From Charina bottae (Eukaryota > Chordata > Lepidosauria > Squamata > Charinaidae), in assembly GCA_023362775.1 (NCBI GenBank), contig JALMGJ010000001.1:95469501-95533500 (forward strand): a stretch of 64,000 nt of DNA, in the 5' to 3' direction. Below are positions 45,721 to 64,000 of the stretch, piece by piece (the stretch's first letter is position 1; each line of letters begins with the position of its first letter). The notes beneath the pieces were generated by a model that worked only from the letters and a program-made list of their open reading frames with translations, did not search any database and was not told the origin of the DNA. The position numbers were made by a program, and so were the translations under genes.

Positions 45721-48107
45721 TGCAGTGGTGTCGTTATCAGGCTCCGTGAGAAAAGCCAAGGTTGACATTCTCCGCGGGAGAATTAGGTGAAGCGATTTTG
45801 CAAAGCACGTTTGTTACAGAATCAGATTTTAGAGCCCCGTAGGGTTAGAAGAGGCCATTGAAGCATTGGGTCCTCCCCTGCTCTTCATCAAATGCAATGG
45901 AGGTAGCTCGTGAAAGCTATTTTCTGTCATACATTGCAGTGATACAAGACTGTTGGTTTTGCTGCAACAGATGAACACGGCTACTCCTTTAAAAAGAGAG
46001 CCAGAGGCCAAATCCACCCAGATTTCTCCGAATAGCATTCTCTGCATCAGGAGAAGCATATGGGCACTTATCTTCCAAGATGATACAGGCTATCATTTGT
46101 CAGCAGAAACTGCCTAGACGTGTACATGAGACAAGCTGGCCAGGCTCTAAGCAAAATCCTAAAGGGTTGCAATTCCATCAGTTGATAACGGCAGTATCCT
46201 AAAAGCATAGGGATGCCAGTTCAGTTCCTCAGAATGCCATCCTTGGCCTCACAGTGAAAAATGCCATCCTTGAGCAAGATAAGGTTGGTTTAGTTCAGAA
46301 ACCAACACAATGGTTTTGCACCTAATAAGAGTCAGAAAAGGGCCTGTGAATGGTCTCTAGTGTTCTTGCTATCATCTTAACACAAATTATGACTTTTGTC
46401 CTTAAAAGCAAAACCTGCTATATGATGGCTGGGCCTGGTATCTGAACATCACATTCATCTGATAAATGAGAAATGCTTTGGAGAGGAACTTCTTTGAAGA
46501 CCCTGATCTTTCAGTGTTGTAGCTCTATTTAAATACAAATATTCCCGCCCACTTAGTAGCACACTTTCAACCACATTGTTAATCTAAATGGGACTTGTTC
46601 ATGTTTCTGTGACTTGATTGGACTAAGCTCTGTAGGTTACATTTGCCTCACATTCTTCTAGCTTTAGATGTGTCGGTGGGAGTCCCTTCAAGTTATGAAT
46701 GGGTTGACTTTGTGCTCCCATCCCCTACTCTTGCCCAAGGAAAGTTGTCCATGAAATCCCCGTAACAAAGACTCTTCGAGCTTTCTTCAGTGCTGGGTTG
46801 AAGTACATCTACTTATCCAGGAGTTGGCAGAAAACTAGACCAGTGTGAAATGTGGTGTTCCCCTTGCTAATTAATCCCAATCCTGCTCTCATTACCTCAG
46901 TTCCCACTCACTACAGTCCCCTGATGTCCAAGGTAATGGGTGAGAAAGCCTAATCACTTTTCACTTTGATGGTATTGGAACAATGGTGAAAACAACTAGT
47001 TTTGTGCCAGTACAGCTAAGTACCACATAACCCCATTTCTTGCATGGAGTGGGAATTAGATGAAGGCAACATCATGGGAAATGCATAACATGTCAGGGTA
47101 CGGTTCTGTCATGGTTCCATACAAGTGGGAAAAGGCCTTCAATGCCAGCCGTCCTGTATCATGCTGTGAATATCTTCCCCTACCCCCATACACACTTTCT
47201 CACACATATACTATTTCAAATAGTTTAATTTTAAAAATATTATCTTCAGTGCTAAAATATCTCTTTTCTTCCCTGCGTGGCCAGCACTTTTCATGGCAGC
47301 AGGGCCCTGATCACGAAGTCAGTTCCACATGCAGATTGTGATGGAGAGGACAGGTCTGCAGAGACTAGAGAGGGCAGGGTGATTGGTGCTAGCTGTGCTA
47401 GGTGGCTATTCCACCCCTGAGAAGGGCTGCTCAGATACAATGCCCCTTTGGTACCTGGGGAGGTATTCTTCACCCTGAGGTCCACGTTTGCCAGACTGCA
47501 AAGGAGAGCCCTTTAGCCACCTAGATGCAGCCCAGCCTACACTTCCTTGAACGCCTTCTCAGCTGCAGCACTACCTACCCTTCCCTGGAGGGGAAAGTTT
47601 TGGCTCCCTCCAGCACTAATGGCTTAACCCCACAACTATTGCACAGCATCCCAGGCAGACTTCCACCAGGTCCTGACTCGCCTCCAGAGAGACTCCTTCA
47701 CTGTCTGGAAGAGAAAGGACAGGGATGGACTTACGAGCTACCTGTTAAGTGCGGAGAACTCCTCTTTCTTACAGGAACCTTCTTAGCTGCAGTCCCCAAA
47801 GCCCACAAAGAGGATAAATAAAAAGTATACAAGAGAGGTTGCAACCACCTCATTCCTTAAGCGTGCAAGTCAAGAGGGCATGGCTGGGGGGAGATTGCAC
47901 AAAGGGGACAAATCTTAACACAGGTAGGATGGGCCAAGTTTCATCTGGAGAGGTTATGGAAAGAGCAAGTTGATTCTTGGAGGACATTGCACAGGAGAGA
48001 AACACGGAGGTGGAGAAGAATACCAACTTTCAAACAGACTGGTATTTTGAGAGGGAGGGGCAGGTGGAGTTTTGAAAAGAACTATGTCACAGGATGAAGC
48101 AGACTGG
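45583..48107. other. MKS1-BCL7B intergenic stretch (2.5 kb)
   Basis: Holds the MKS1 upstream region and the probable BCL7B 3' UTR. I see no coding exon. A degraded repeat-like segment lies at about 45,890-46,040. No canonical AATAAA was found on the minus strand near the BCL7B stop, so the UTR length is unknown. Confidence 0.5.
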
Positions 48108-56380
<8,273 letters not shown>

Positions 56381-56699
56381 AGCGAGTTCCTGATTGTCCT
56401 TTATAACGGGACAGTAGTTTTGTATTGCTTCAGAAGAACTAGCTTTTTTATGCTATTTATTTATTTTAGGTAGAATTAGGGGAAAATACAGTTGAAGTTT
56501 CAGAAAAAAATTGCTTGCCATTTATACTGTATAAGGGAAAGTAACAGGAAAAACTGTAATAGTGTGTCTGCTTTGGATTCTTAAGATACAGCTTCAAATC
56601 CCACGTACAGATGGAGAAAGGCCTTTCCCTTATGTCAGACGAATGTTTCCTTTGAGCCTTCACAGTGATGTCCTTGTAGTTTTCTTAACCATGGCTGCT

Positions 56700-56825
56700 T
56701 TAAGGCAAGTTTTTTTTTCCATTTTCTCAAACTAGCCTACAGTTGTGGGATTTCCCAAGGGTCTCCCATCCAGGTATTAATCAAGATTAATCCAGTTTAG
56801 CTTTTTCAAGGGTAAAACTGCCTTT
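56700..56825 (-). mobile_element. 5S-rRNA-derived SINE (old copy)
   Basis: gggtctcccatccaggtatt, aatc and ccagtttagcttttt correspond to reverse 5S rRNA. Confidence 0.55.
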
Positions 56826-57334
56826 TATATTTCTGTTGCTATTTTTGTTGTATTAAAGACATCACATGCTAAAGTGACAGCTGGGTTCTCACACTGAATC
56901 ATGAATTACATAACCTATTTGGCCCAACCTAGAGTATTTGTGAACTCACTTATTGTGTCAACAATACTGGGCTACGTGGACCAGTGATATGACTCAGTAG
57001 AAGGTCCTGTTTTGCTAAATTATGAAGGTTGTGTGGTTTAGATTGTTCACATCTCTTAGAGCTTTTCAGAGGATGCTAAATAAAAGAAAAATATGATTTG
57101 GAAGAAGATGACATACGGGCTGGGTTTGCTAAACTATTTGCTTAGTGTATCTATAGTTAAGCCTTAAATATTAAAACTAAGGTTTATGAAATAAGCTATA
57201 GAGCTCTGGTTCACATACAACATTAAGTGAAAAACAAATACATCATATTGTGCCTTAGTACGTCTGAATCCAGACCTAGTGGCAGCAGGTTTAGATTTAA
57301 ATACTGGCCCACCATGAGGTGTCCATACATCAGA

Positions 57335-58318
57335 ATTTTATTTATTTATTTTATTTATTTATTTTTCAAATTTATTCCCCGCCCATCTCCCATGCAAGGG
57401 ACTCTGGGCGGGTTACAATAAATAAAAAAATTAAAAACTATACAAAATATCTAAAAACACAAGCATAACATAATAAACTAAAATCCAAGATGGACTTGGA
57501 CCCGCAGAATAGATCGTGGAGCTACGGGGCCAGCCAACCCCAGGAGGCACTACCACCTCCATCGTCCCAGGCCAGGTGGCAGAGCCAGGCCTTAAGGGCC
57601 TTCCGAAAGGCCAGGAGGGAGGAGGCCAGTCTCACCTCCGGGGGCAAGATATTCCACAGGGCGGGCGCTATCGCAGAGAAGGCACGCCTCCTGGACCCCG
57701 CTAGATGGAATTCTCTTGTTGAGGGGGTCCGAAGCATGCCCTCTCTGCATGCACGGGTGGGGCGGGCCGACGTTATCGGGACGAGACGGTCCCTCAGGTA
57801 CCCTGGTCCTATGCCATGTAGGGCTTTAAAGGTAATCACCAACACCTTGAATTGGACCCGGAAGCAAACTGGCACCCAATGCAGCTCGCGCAGCAGGGGT
57901 GTCACATGTGCCAATCTTCTGGCACTCATAACTGCTCGCGCCGCTGCATTCTGCACCAGCTGAAGCTTCCGGATACTCTTCAAGGGTAGCCCCATGTAGA
58001 GCGCATTACAATAGTCTATACGGGAGATGACAAGGGCGTGAGTGACTGTTCGGAGGGCCTCCCGATCCAGGAAAGGGCGTAACTGGCGCACAACTCGGAG
58101 CTGTGCAAAGGCCCTCCTGGCCACGACTGCCACCTGCTCTTTGAGCAGGAGTCGCGAGTCCAGGAGGACCCCCAAATTCCGCACTGGATCCGAGTGGGGT
58201 AGTGCAACCCCCCCCAGAACCAAAGATGACAACTTCCCGGATCCAGGGGGGCCATCAATCCACAGCCACTCCGTCTTACCAGGGTTCAGTTGAAGCCTGT
58301 TGTTCCCCATCCAGACAG
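57335..58318 (-). pseudogene. L2/CR1-type LINE ORF2 C-terminal part and 3' tail
   Basis: The minus-strand frame 58310-57522 (262 codons, open) encodes the same C-terminus as the 16.5-kb copy (RLQLNPGKTEWLWIDG, RNLGVLLDSRLLLKEQ, LRELHWVPV, ALWNILPPE). The 3' UTR block and T-rich (AAATA)n tail end at 57335. The RT core is missing through 5' truncation. Lies between BCL7B and TBL2. Confidence 0.88.
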
Positions 58319-58596
58319 AATTTCCAGTTTATTAAATCTGACATGCTTGTAGCACAGCCTCCCTCCACCTAAAGCACTCCAGATACATAGTGGCTACACC
58401 CATTGATATGAAAATCTGGGAATTGTAATCCTAATGCATCTAAATATACCAGTTTAGGGAAGGCTGAGATACAGCAAATATATCCAAGCTAGAAGTCAAC
58501 AGTTAAGGCAGCTTTAGGACCAATAGCTTGAGTATGCATTACATTGTATCTTATTTCTGTTGTGGCATGTCCTGGATTTGTAGTTATCCATTAGAG

Positions 58597-58782
58597 CAGA
58601 GCTTTCCAAACTTTTCATGTTGGTGACACACTTTTTAGCCATGCATCATTTCGTGACACACTCATACAGCAGGGCACAAGGCAGGCACTAGGACCTGCGT
58701 GGAATCCTGGCAGGGCTCGGAGACACACCCAGACACTGCAGCCGACACACTAAGGTGTCCCGACACAGTTTGGAAAGCTCTG
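58597..58782. mobile_element. GC-rich hAT element, family 1 (short form)
   Basis: Flanked by cattagag on both sides. A 186-bp internally shortened copy that matches the 1-125 copy in reverse. Confidence 0.88.
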
Positions 58783-60345
58783 CATTAGAGTCACTGTGGG
58801 GAAGAAAGCAATATGCACATTGTACCCTGGTTATGTTTAGGTCCTGAACCTAATGGTACAATACGGTCCACAGACTCTTAGCTACTAAAGCTGATACAAA
58901 GTTGGAATGGGAGCCTAATCTAGCAAGATATTTCTTACATTGTAAGCCAAGGTCAGTTTTAAGACTGCTCCTTACAGATGAATGTAGTAATCTAATCAAG
59001 TTTACTCAGGAGTAAATCATCTGAGTTCAGTGAAGGTAATGATACTAGCTTTCCAGTACAGTGCTATAATATTTGAAAATATCAAGGTAGAGTCGTCTTG
59101 AAGTGGAGCTCAACTCTTGATGACTTTATGGACACATCCTTGTAGTTTTAACGGGAATAGCACAGAAGTGACTTGCTATTGCTTTCTTCTGGGATTTTTT
59201 TTCAATTTCCTGCCTTTCTCTTTCTTGAGGTCCAACTCTATTTAGCTTTTTGAGATCATCAAGGTCAGCTCAATGCTGCCTATATCTACTCACAAATAAA
59301 AACCTGGAAACCAACCCTATCTACTCCCCAGTAAGTGTGCATGGGGTTGCATCCTAAGCATCTGAATTGCTGACATACCATGATTTATGATTTCTAACTA
59401 TTCTTTTTTTGCCCACAGGACTGTTAAATTAACTTTTCAGCCAGGCCTTTTTTAGTTTGGAATGCATTCCCTGAGAAGCTGACTTTACTTTTGGCACTAT
59501 TTTGACAGTAAATGATTTTACCCAAGTTGTTTCAACTCTATACGATCAAGGTCAGAATGTAATTTTCATTCATTGTGCTGGATACTAATATTGAATTTGA
59601 TTGTATTTCTGTATTTTATGTTTACTCTTGTTTAGCTTCTAGAGAATCCAAGTATGAGAAAGCTACAAATATACCACTGACCAAACCTGTCCTTTTCAGG
59701 AAAGTATGTATCAGAAAATCCACAACTACTCACAAAACTGAATTGAGTGAATAGCCTACAAGCAGCTAATACAGATAACATTTAGCAACTTTCCTTTTTT
59801 CCATTATGTTTTTGCAAAATTCTAATGAAAAGGGAGGATTGCATAGGTAAGATAGTGGCATGCAAAACATCTGGACTCAAAGTGTTTCAGTGTGAAACAT
59901 TCTGTTTGAGCTTGAAACAGCCTGCTTTGAGCTCTTCAAAATCATTTGGGGAGGGACTTCCAAAATGGTCAAAACAGCTCTTTTGAACTCAAAACATAGT
60001 GTTTCAAATTCAGGATGGTCTGAGCTGAAATATTTTGCACCTACCTAGTAAGATGAATCGGGCACTAACTGACTTCAGAAATGTCAGTATTCACTGTTTG
60101 TGTATTTTCAAATTCTTTTGTGAAGCCACTTATTCAACTTCTTTTGCCCCCTGAAATAACACTAAAAATTCTCAGAATGTCCAAGCTGCAGGAGTGATGA
60201 AAGTCACTTCTATGTGACTCAGCCCTAAGCAGCAGTTGACAGTTATTGGAAGAACAGCAGGACATCTCTTGAATTTCCCACCAAGACAAAAACCGTCTTG
60301 TCTTCCTTGCTCTAAATAGTCGTCAGGAAATCCCAGAAAGCAACA
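58783..60345. other. BCL7B-TBL2 intergenic sequence
   Basis: Apart from one old 5S-type SINE, no exon, RNA gene or clear repeat was found. Confidence 0.5.
59085..59285 (-). mobile_element. 5S-rRNA-derived SINE (old copy)
   Basis: tgctattgctttcttctggg and tttagctttttgagatcatc with family flanks; a diverged copy between BCL7B and TBL2. Confidence 0.45.
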
Positions 60346-60361
60346 GCTGTGCAAAAATTGT

Positions 60362-60367
60362 TTTATT
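60362..60367 (-). terminator. TBL2 polyadenylation signal (AATAAA)
   Basis: AATAAA on the minus strand lies 72 bases past the TBL2 stop codon. This is the only canonical signal close to the stop, so a 3' UTR of roughly 90-100 bases is expected. Confidence 0.7.
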
Positions 60368-60438
60368 AGTTCTCATTCTGCATATTTAAAAACCTAGCCC
60401 CAGGTTTGCACAGAAAACATTGTGCTCTTTGGAGCAGT

Positions 60439-63400
60439 TCACTTTTTCTTGGCGTAGATATTATCCAGAGCACTCTGGGCATCTGTTATTTGTTGCTGCA
60501 GTCTCTGCTTAGTGGACTCATTAGAAGCCTTTTTCAGCAGGGTCTTCATTTCTTCCACCACAGCCCGGTACCCAGTTGTGTTATGGAAGACACGGATGGC
60601 CCGGTCCCCACAGGAAATCAGAAAGCGACTGTTCACATCAAAGGCCAAGTCTGTTATGTGCTCGCCATGAACACCTTCAAAGCACTCTTCCTCCTCTCCT
60701 CGCTGGGTGTTATAAACAAAGATGTTGGTGCTGCTGGAAATGGCCACTGCCCGGGCATCAGGAGCCAGAGCAATGCGGCAGGGCTCGGTCACCTTGCAAC
60801 TGCCTGTCAGCAATAGGTAAGGATCCTGTTGCTTCTTGTACTCAACATCTGTGTCCCAGAATTTCCAAGTGCCGTCCTTTGAAACCGTGGCCATCCTGTT
60901 AGGGTGAGAGAATGGCATATATTAACAATTTCAAGTTAATGTTTAGACTAGCCTTTCTCAACCTTTTGACCCTGGAGGAACCTTTGAAATATTTTTCAGG
61001 CCTTGGGGAACCCCTGCACATTCAGGCTCAAATATAGGCCAGAAGTTACAAAATTATTATATTCGTTTCATGTGTAGGCCTATATATCTTAAACTAAAAA
61101 TAAAGAATGAAACTTACCCCTTTAATGTGACGTTGCCCGAATTTGAAATAATTTTTAAATAAACCGTGATCTCCCAGGGAACCCCTAGTGACCTCTCGCG
61201 GAACCCTAGGGTTCCATGGAACCCTGGTTGAGAAACCCTGGTTTAGACCAACGAATTGTGATCCAGCACTTGCAGCTGGGGCAGAATGGAGATGCCTTCA
61301 AGAGATCTGATAAAGCTCAAGTATCCCTCAGGAATGTTTTAAGACTTCAGCTGGCTTGTTGGTGCCAGAGTGGAACTGTTTTTAGTTTCCTGAGGATTTA
61401 TTTATTATTTGGTAAATTTATATAGTCGCCTATCTCACAGACTTGACTCTGAGCAGCATACGAAGTGAAAATACAAAACAACAAAATAACCAAAAACATT
61501 AAAAAATCATAAGACATTAAAACACATAAAAAACAATCTATAGGAGAGTATAATCAATTGCCCTAGCAATACAGCCACATTTAGGAAATGCTAGGCTATA
61601 AACCCTAGTAAATAAACCAACTGGGGACCTATTAGCAAGGGACACTGCTGAAGAATGGGCCACTTACTAATTGCATGTACTCAACACCATTGATTCATAA
61701 ATTAATATATTTTCTGAGTCCACAGAATACATAGAACCATAAATCAAATGGGCTTGGGTTCAGACAACATGACAAGCTCCCCACAAAAACCCTAACCCAA
61801 AATTAATCAAGCTTAGCACGTTGCCTGTATCCATTTGCTAAGTTTTAATTTGAGCTGGTTAACTGTATTGTGGGAACACAACCACTTAGTCCTCAAAGGA
61901 GATTCCTCCATTGGTATATAAAGAGGAAGAAGGCAACTTCAAAAGGCCTCCTCTTCCTCACACCAAGGATATCAGGAAAATAGTCAGAGGACTCAGAAGG
62001 TGAGATGTGAACAAGTTATTATAAGAGATGTTATTATTCCATATAAATGAGAGACAGCTTCTCACCGCCGGGAGTCGTTGGAAAAAGAAAAGGAATGCAC
62101 GCCAGCCTTATGTCCCTTCAGCTCAAAGGCCCTGGTCACTTCCCGGAAATCTCCACTCTTGCCGAAACACACTTCCCACACTTTTACATCAGGAGTGAAG
62201 CCACACGAACCAACAAACCTATAGGAAAGGAAATGCCGAAATGAATTGAACACCTTGTAAGCTGCCGCTTCTCTACTCTTCAATATTATTTAGAGCAAAA
62301 ATAAGAAGACATCTCTATCCTTCCGGTAGAATAGAAGGGAACATAAACAAGTGACTGCCCTTCCTTACCTCCCACATGGCGACACAGCTGCAAAGGTGTT
62401 GTTCATCTGGTTGGTGTTGATGCTAGCCAGGATTTCCCCCTTCGTGTCCCAGATCAGGATGGTGGTATCACTGGAGGCACTCATGATATACTTCCCTGGG
62501 GCGTAAGGGGCAAAGATAAGGGTACGATTTTGACCGGCTGATGCAGCTGCATATACTCAGGAAGCCAAGCAAATTCATTTGTTTTCAAGGAAATCAAGCC
62601 GAATCATTCCTTGCAGTTGTGAGCTAGGCTGTTCCAAAGCCCAGCTTTCATACCTGTATCAGCAACTCCAATATTGATGATGGGAGCCTTGTGCTGCTTA
62701 GAAAATTCTTCTGGGACTGCAATGTATGTAAAAGTGCCATCCTCTTTCTTTGTCATTTTAAACACACTGAGGGTGTCACCGTTTGCCAACCAGACAATGA
62801 AAGCTCTGAGTGAAGGAAGGAAAGGCATATAAGCAACACAACGGACCCCACGAAGCAGCTGCTCTGCTTGGCAGTTGTAGAACACCAGTCCCCACAATGG
62901 TTCGTGAAACGTGAAAATGCTTCCATGTTTGCTACACAGAAAAACTGGCTATGGGTGGTTAGGAAATGAGAGTATCTTTGCTCAACACTGCAAATGAAAC
63001 TTCAGTGTGAACATTAAGTTGAAGAATGATAGGCAGACTTCTGACTAGCTCTCGGGGGCTCTGCCTCTTCACTTCTTACTGCCACTCTGCCTGCTTTTCT
63101 GCCATAAGGAGTCACAGAAACCAGGACAAAATGCACAGGCCCTTCCACTGCACTGTATGATTGAAACAACTCCTCAGGTCAGCCTGTCCTTTTAGCAATT
63201 CTCTTCCTACAGAGACAAACTGTTTCCCTTTTTCAGCTAAAGGCATTTCTCTTGGCTTTGACTTTGTTTTTCAGTTTAGTTCTTATTATTATAAAGGAAA
63301 AGAGAAGGAGATGCAGAGGATGTTATCCATAACCCCCCCCCCCCATCCTACCTGGAGTCTGGGAAGAAGCGAACCAGGGTGGCATGGTCCAATTCCACAT

Positions 63401-63536
63401 TAACCCGCATGCAGCGATGCTCCCTCTCCAAAAGGTCTTTGGTGCTCCAGATGCGCACCGTACGGTCATCAGAGCAGGAGGCCAAATACTTCCCATTACT
63501 GCTGAAGTCCAGGCAGGAGACACTTCCGCTGTGGCC
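60439..63536 (-). CDS. TBL2: TBL2, transducin beta-like 2 (C-terminal five exons; 5' end outside window)
   Basis: Five exons: 63352-63536, 62654-62805, 62369-62495, 62066-62218, 60439-60895, giving 357 codons plus TGA. Human TBL2 has about 358 residues from the same point, so only the N-terminal membrane anchor and linker (about 88 residues) are missing. WD40 blades show as LASCSDDRTVRIWSTKDLL, SASSDTTILIWDTKG, GFTPDVKVWEV, TVSKDGTWKFWDTDVEYKK and SCGDRAIRVFHN. The charged tail ASNESTKQRLQQQ is typical. Known TBL2 is an ER-anchored WD40 protein that binds PERK under ER stress. The first exon seen begins in phase 0 at GHSGSVSC. The last exon is large (457 bp coding) with a short 3' UTR. Confidence 0.96.
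60949..61240 (-). mobile_element. hAT element, family 3
   Basis: Flanked by gtttagac on both sides (60941-60948 and 61241-61248). Reverse orientation relative to the 21.2-kb copy. Intron before the last TBL2 exon. Confidence 0.82.
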
Positions 63537-64000
63537 CTGCAGAATACAAAGAGAATTGGTTTTTGGCCTCTCAGAGACAGAAATAAATCTAGGTGTCTTT
63601 TATACTGGAGATGTTATCTAAGGAGGAAAAAGCAGTTCAGAATTCTAAAAAAGGGTTCATTTGTACATTGTGGGTATAAGAAAGAAGAGTATAAATATCC
63701 CGTCATGGAAGCTGAAACATCATGACCCTTGAACATACTTTTCCAATTTTACCAGAAACATTCCAACCTCAAAACAGGCCATTTCAACTGTGAAATGGAG
63801 ATCAAACCAAATTGCTTTGAAGTCAGGATATACTTGGTGAGACTGGAAAAGAAAACTTAGGGCGTTTTAATCTCAAAACTATTTGCTTTCTTCTGCTATC
63901 CATCTTTTAACAAAACCAGGAGGATTGCTATGGATCATCCAGTAACCAGCGGGATTCCCACTTACCACCTTGAACAAGTAGAGATAATCAATTGAAGCAA

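Noticed and set aside
45178..45768. 196-codon minus-strand frame
   Set aside because: Only 45503-45582 is MKS1 exon 1; the remainder is open because the CpG island is GC-rich.
63963..64000. Possible further TBL2 exon with donor gtaagt
   Set aside because: Phase would fit, but the peptide (IDYLYLFKV) does not resemble the residues expected before the first WD blade; the window ends before it can be judged.

Overview
The window is vertebrate nuclear DNA, almost certainly from a squamate reptile. It contains Sauria SINEs (tRNA head, Bov-B-like 3' end, ACCTTT tail), young Bov-B LINEs, L2/CR1-type LINEs, 5S-rRNA-derived SINEs and several short hAT families. Genes are split into many small exons with GT/AG junctions. 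The exon models below were read by hand from the sequence. Reading phase was checked across every junction, and family identity rests on remembered human sequences, not on a search.

Four protein genes lie head to tail on the minus strand. From low to high coordinate they are: (1) a maestro heat-like repeat (MROH, MROH2-type) gene, 24017 down to 1291 and leaving the window at its 3' side; (2) MKS1, complete in 18 exons, 45582 to 26364, 561 codons; (3) BCL7B, complete in 6 exons, 56201 to 48108, 202 codons; (4) TBL2, the last five coding exons, 63536 to 60439, with the 5' end outside the window. GC-rich first exons mark the MKS1 and BCL7B promoters. MKS1 is a ciliary transition-zone protein, BCL7B a BAF chromatin-remodelling subunit and TBL2 an ER WD40 protein. 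They share a neighbourhood, not a pathway.

Most of the rest is transposable elements, many with readable target-site duplications (TSDs). MKS1 intron 2 holds a 5'-truncated Bov-B with a 942-codon open frame. A second Bov-B piece has split the YADD box of an L2/CR1-type LINE at 16.5-18.8 kb. At least seven copies of one GC-rich hAT family carry 8-bp TSDs that all have TA at the centre, and one copy sits inside another of the same family. Three fold-back families, probably Penelope-like, carry a hammerhead-ribozyme-like core.

I see no wholly new gene system. The points most worth testing are the hammerhead-like fold-backs, a near-perfect 62-bp-arm palindrome in MKS1 intron 3, a hAT fold-back just after the MKS1 stop codon, and a GC-rich hAT copy directly upstream of the MROH start.
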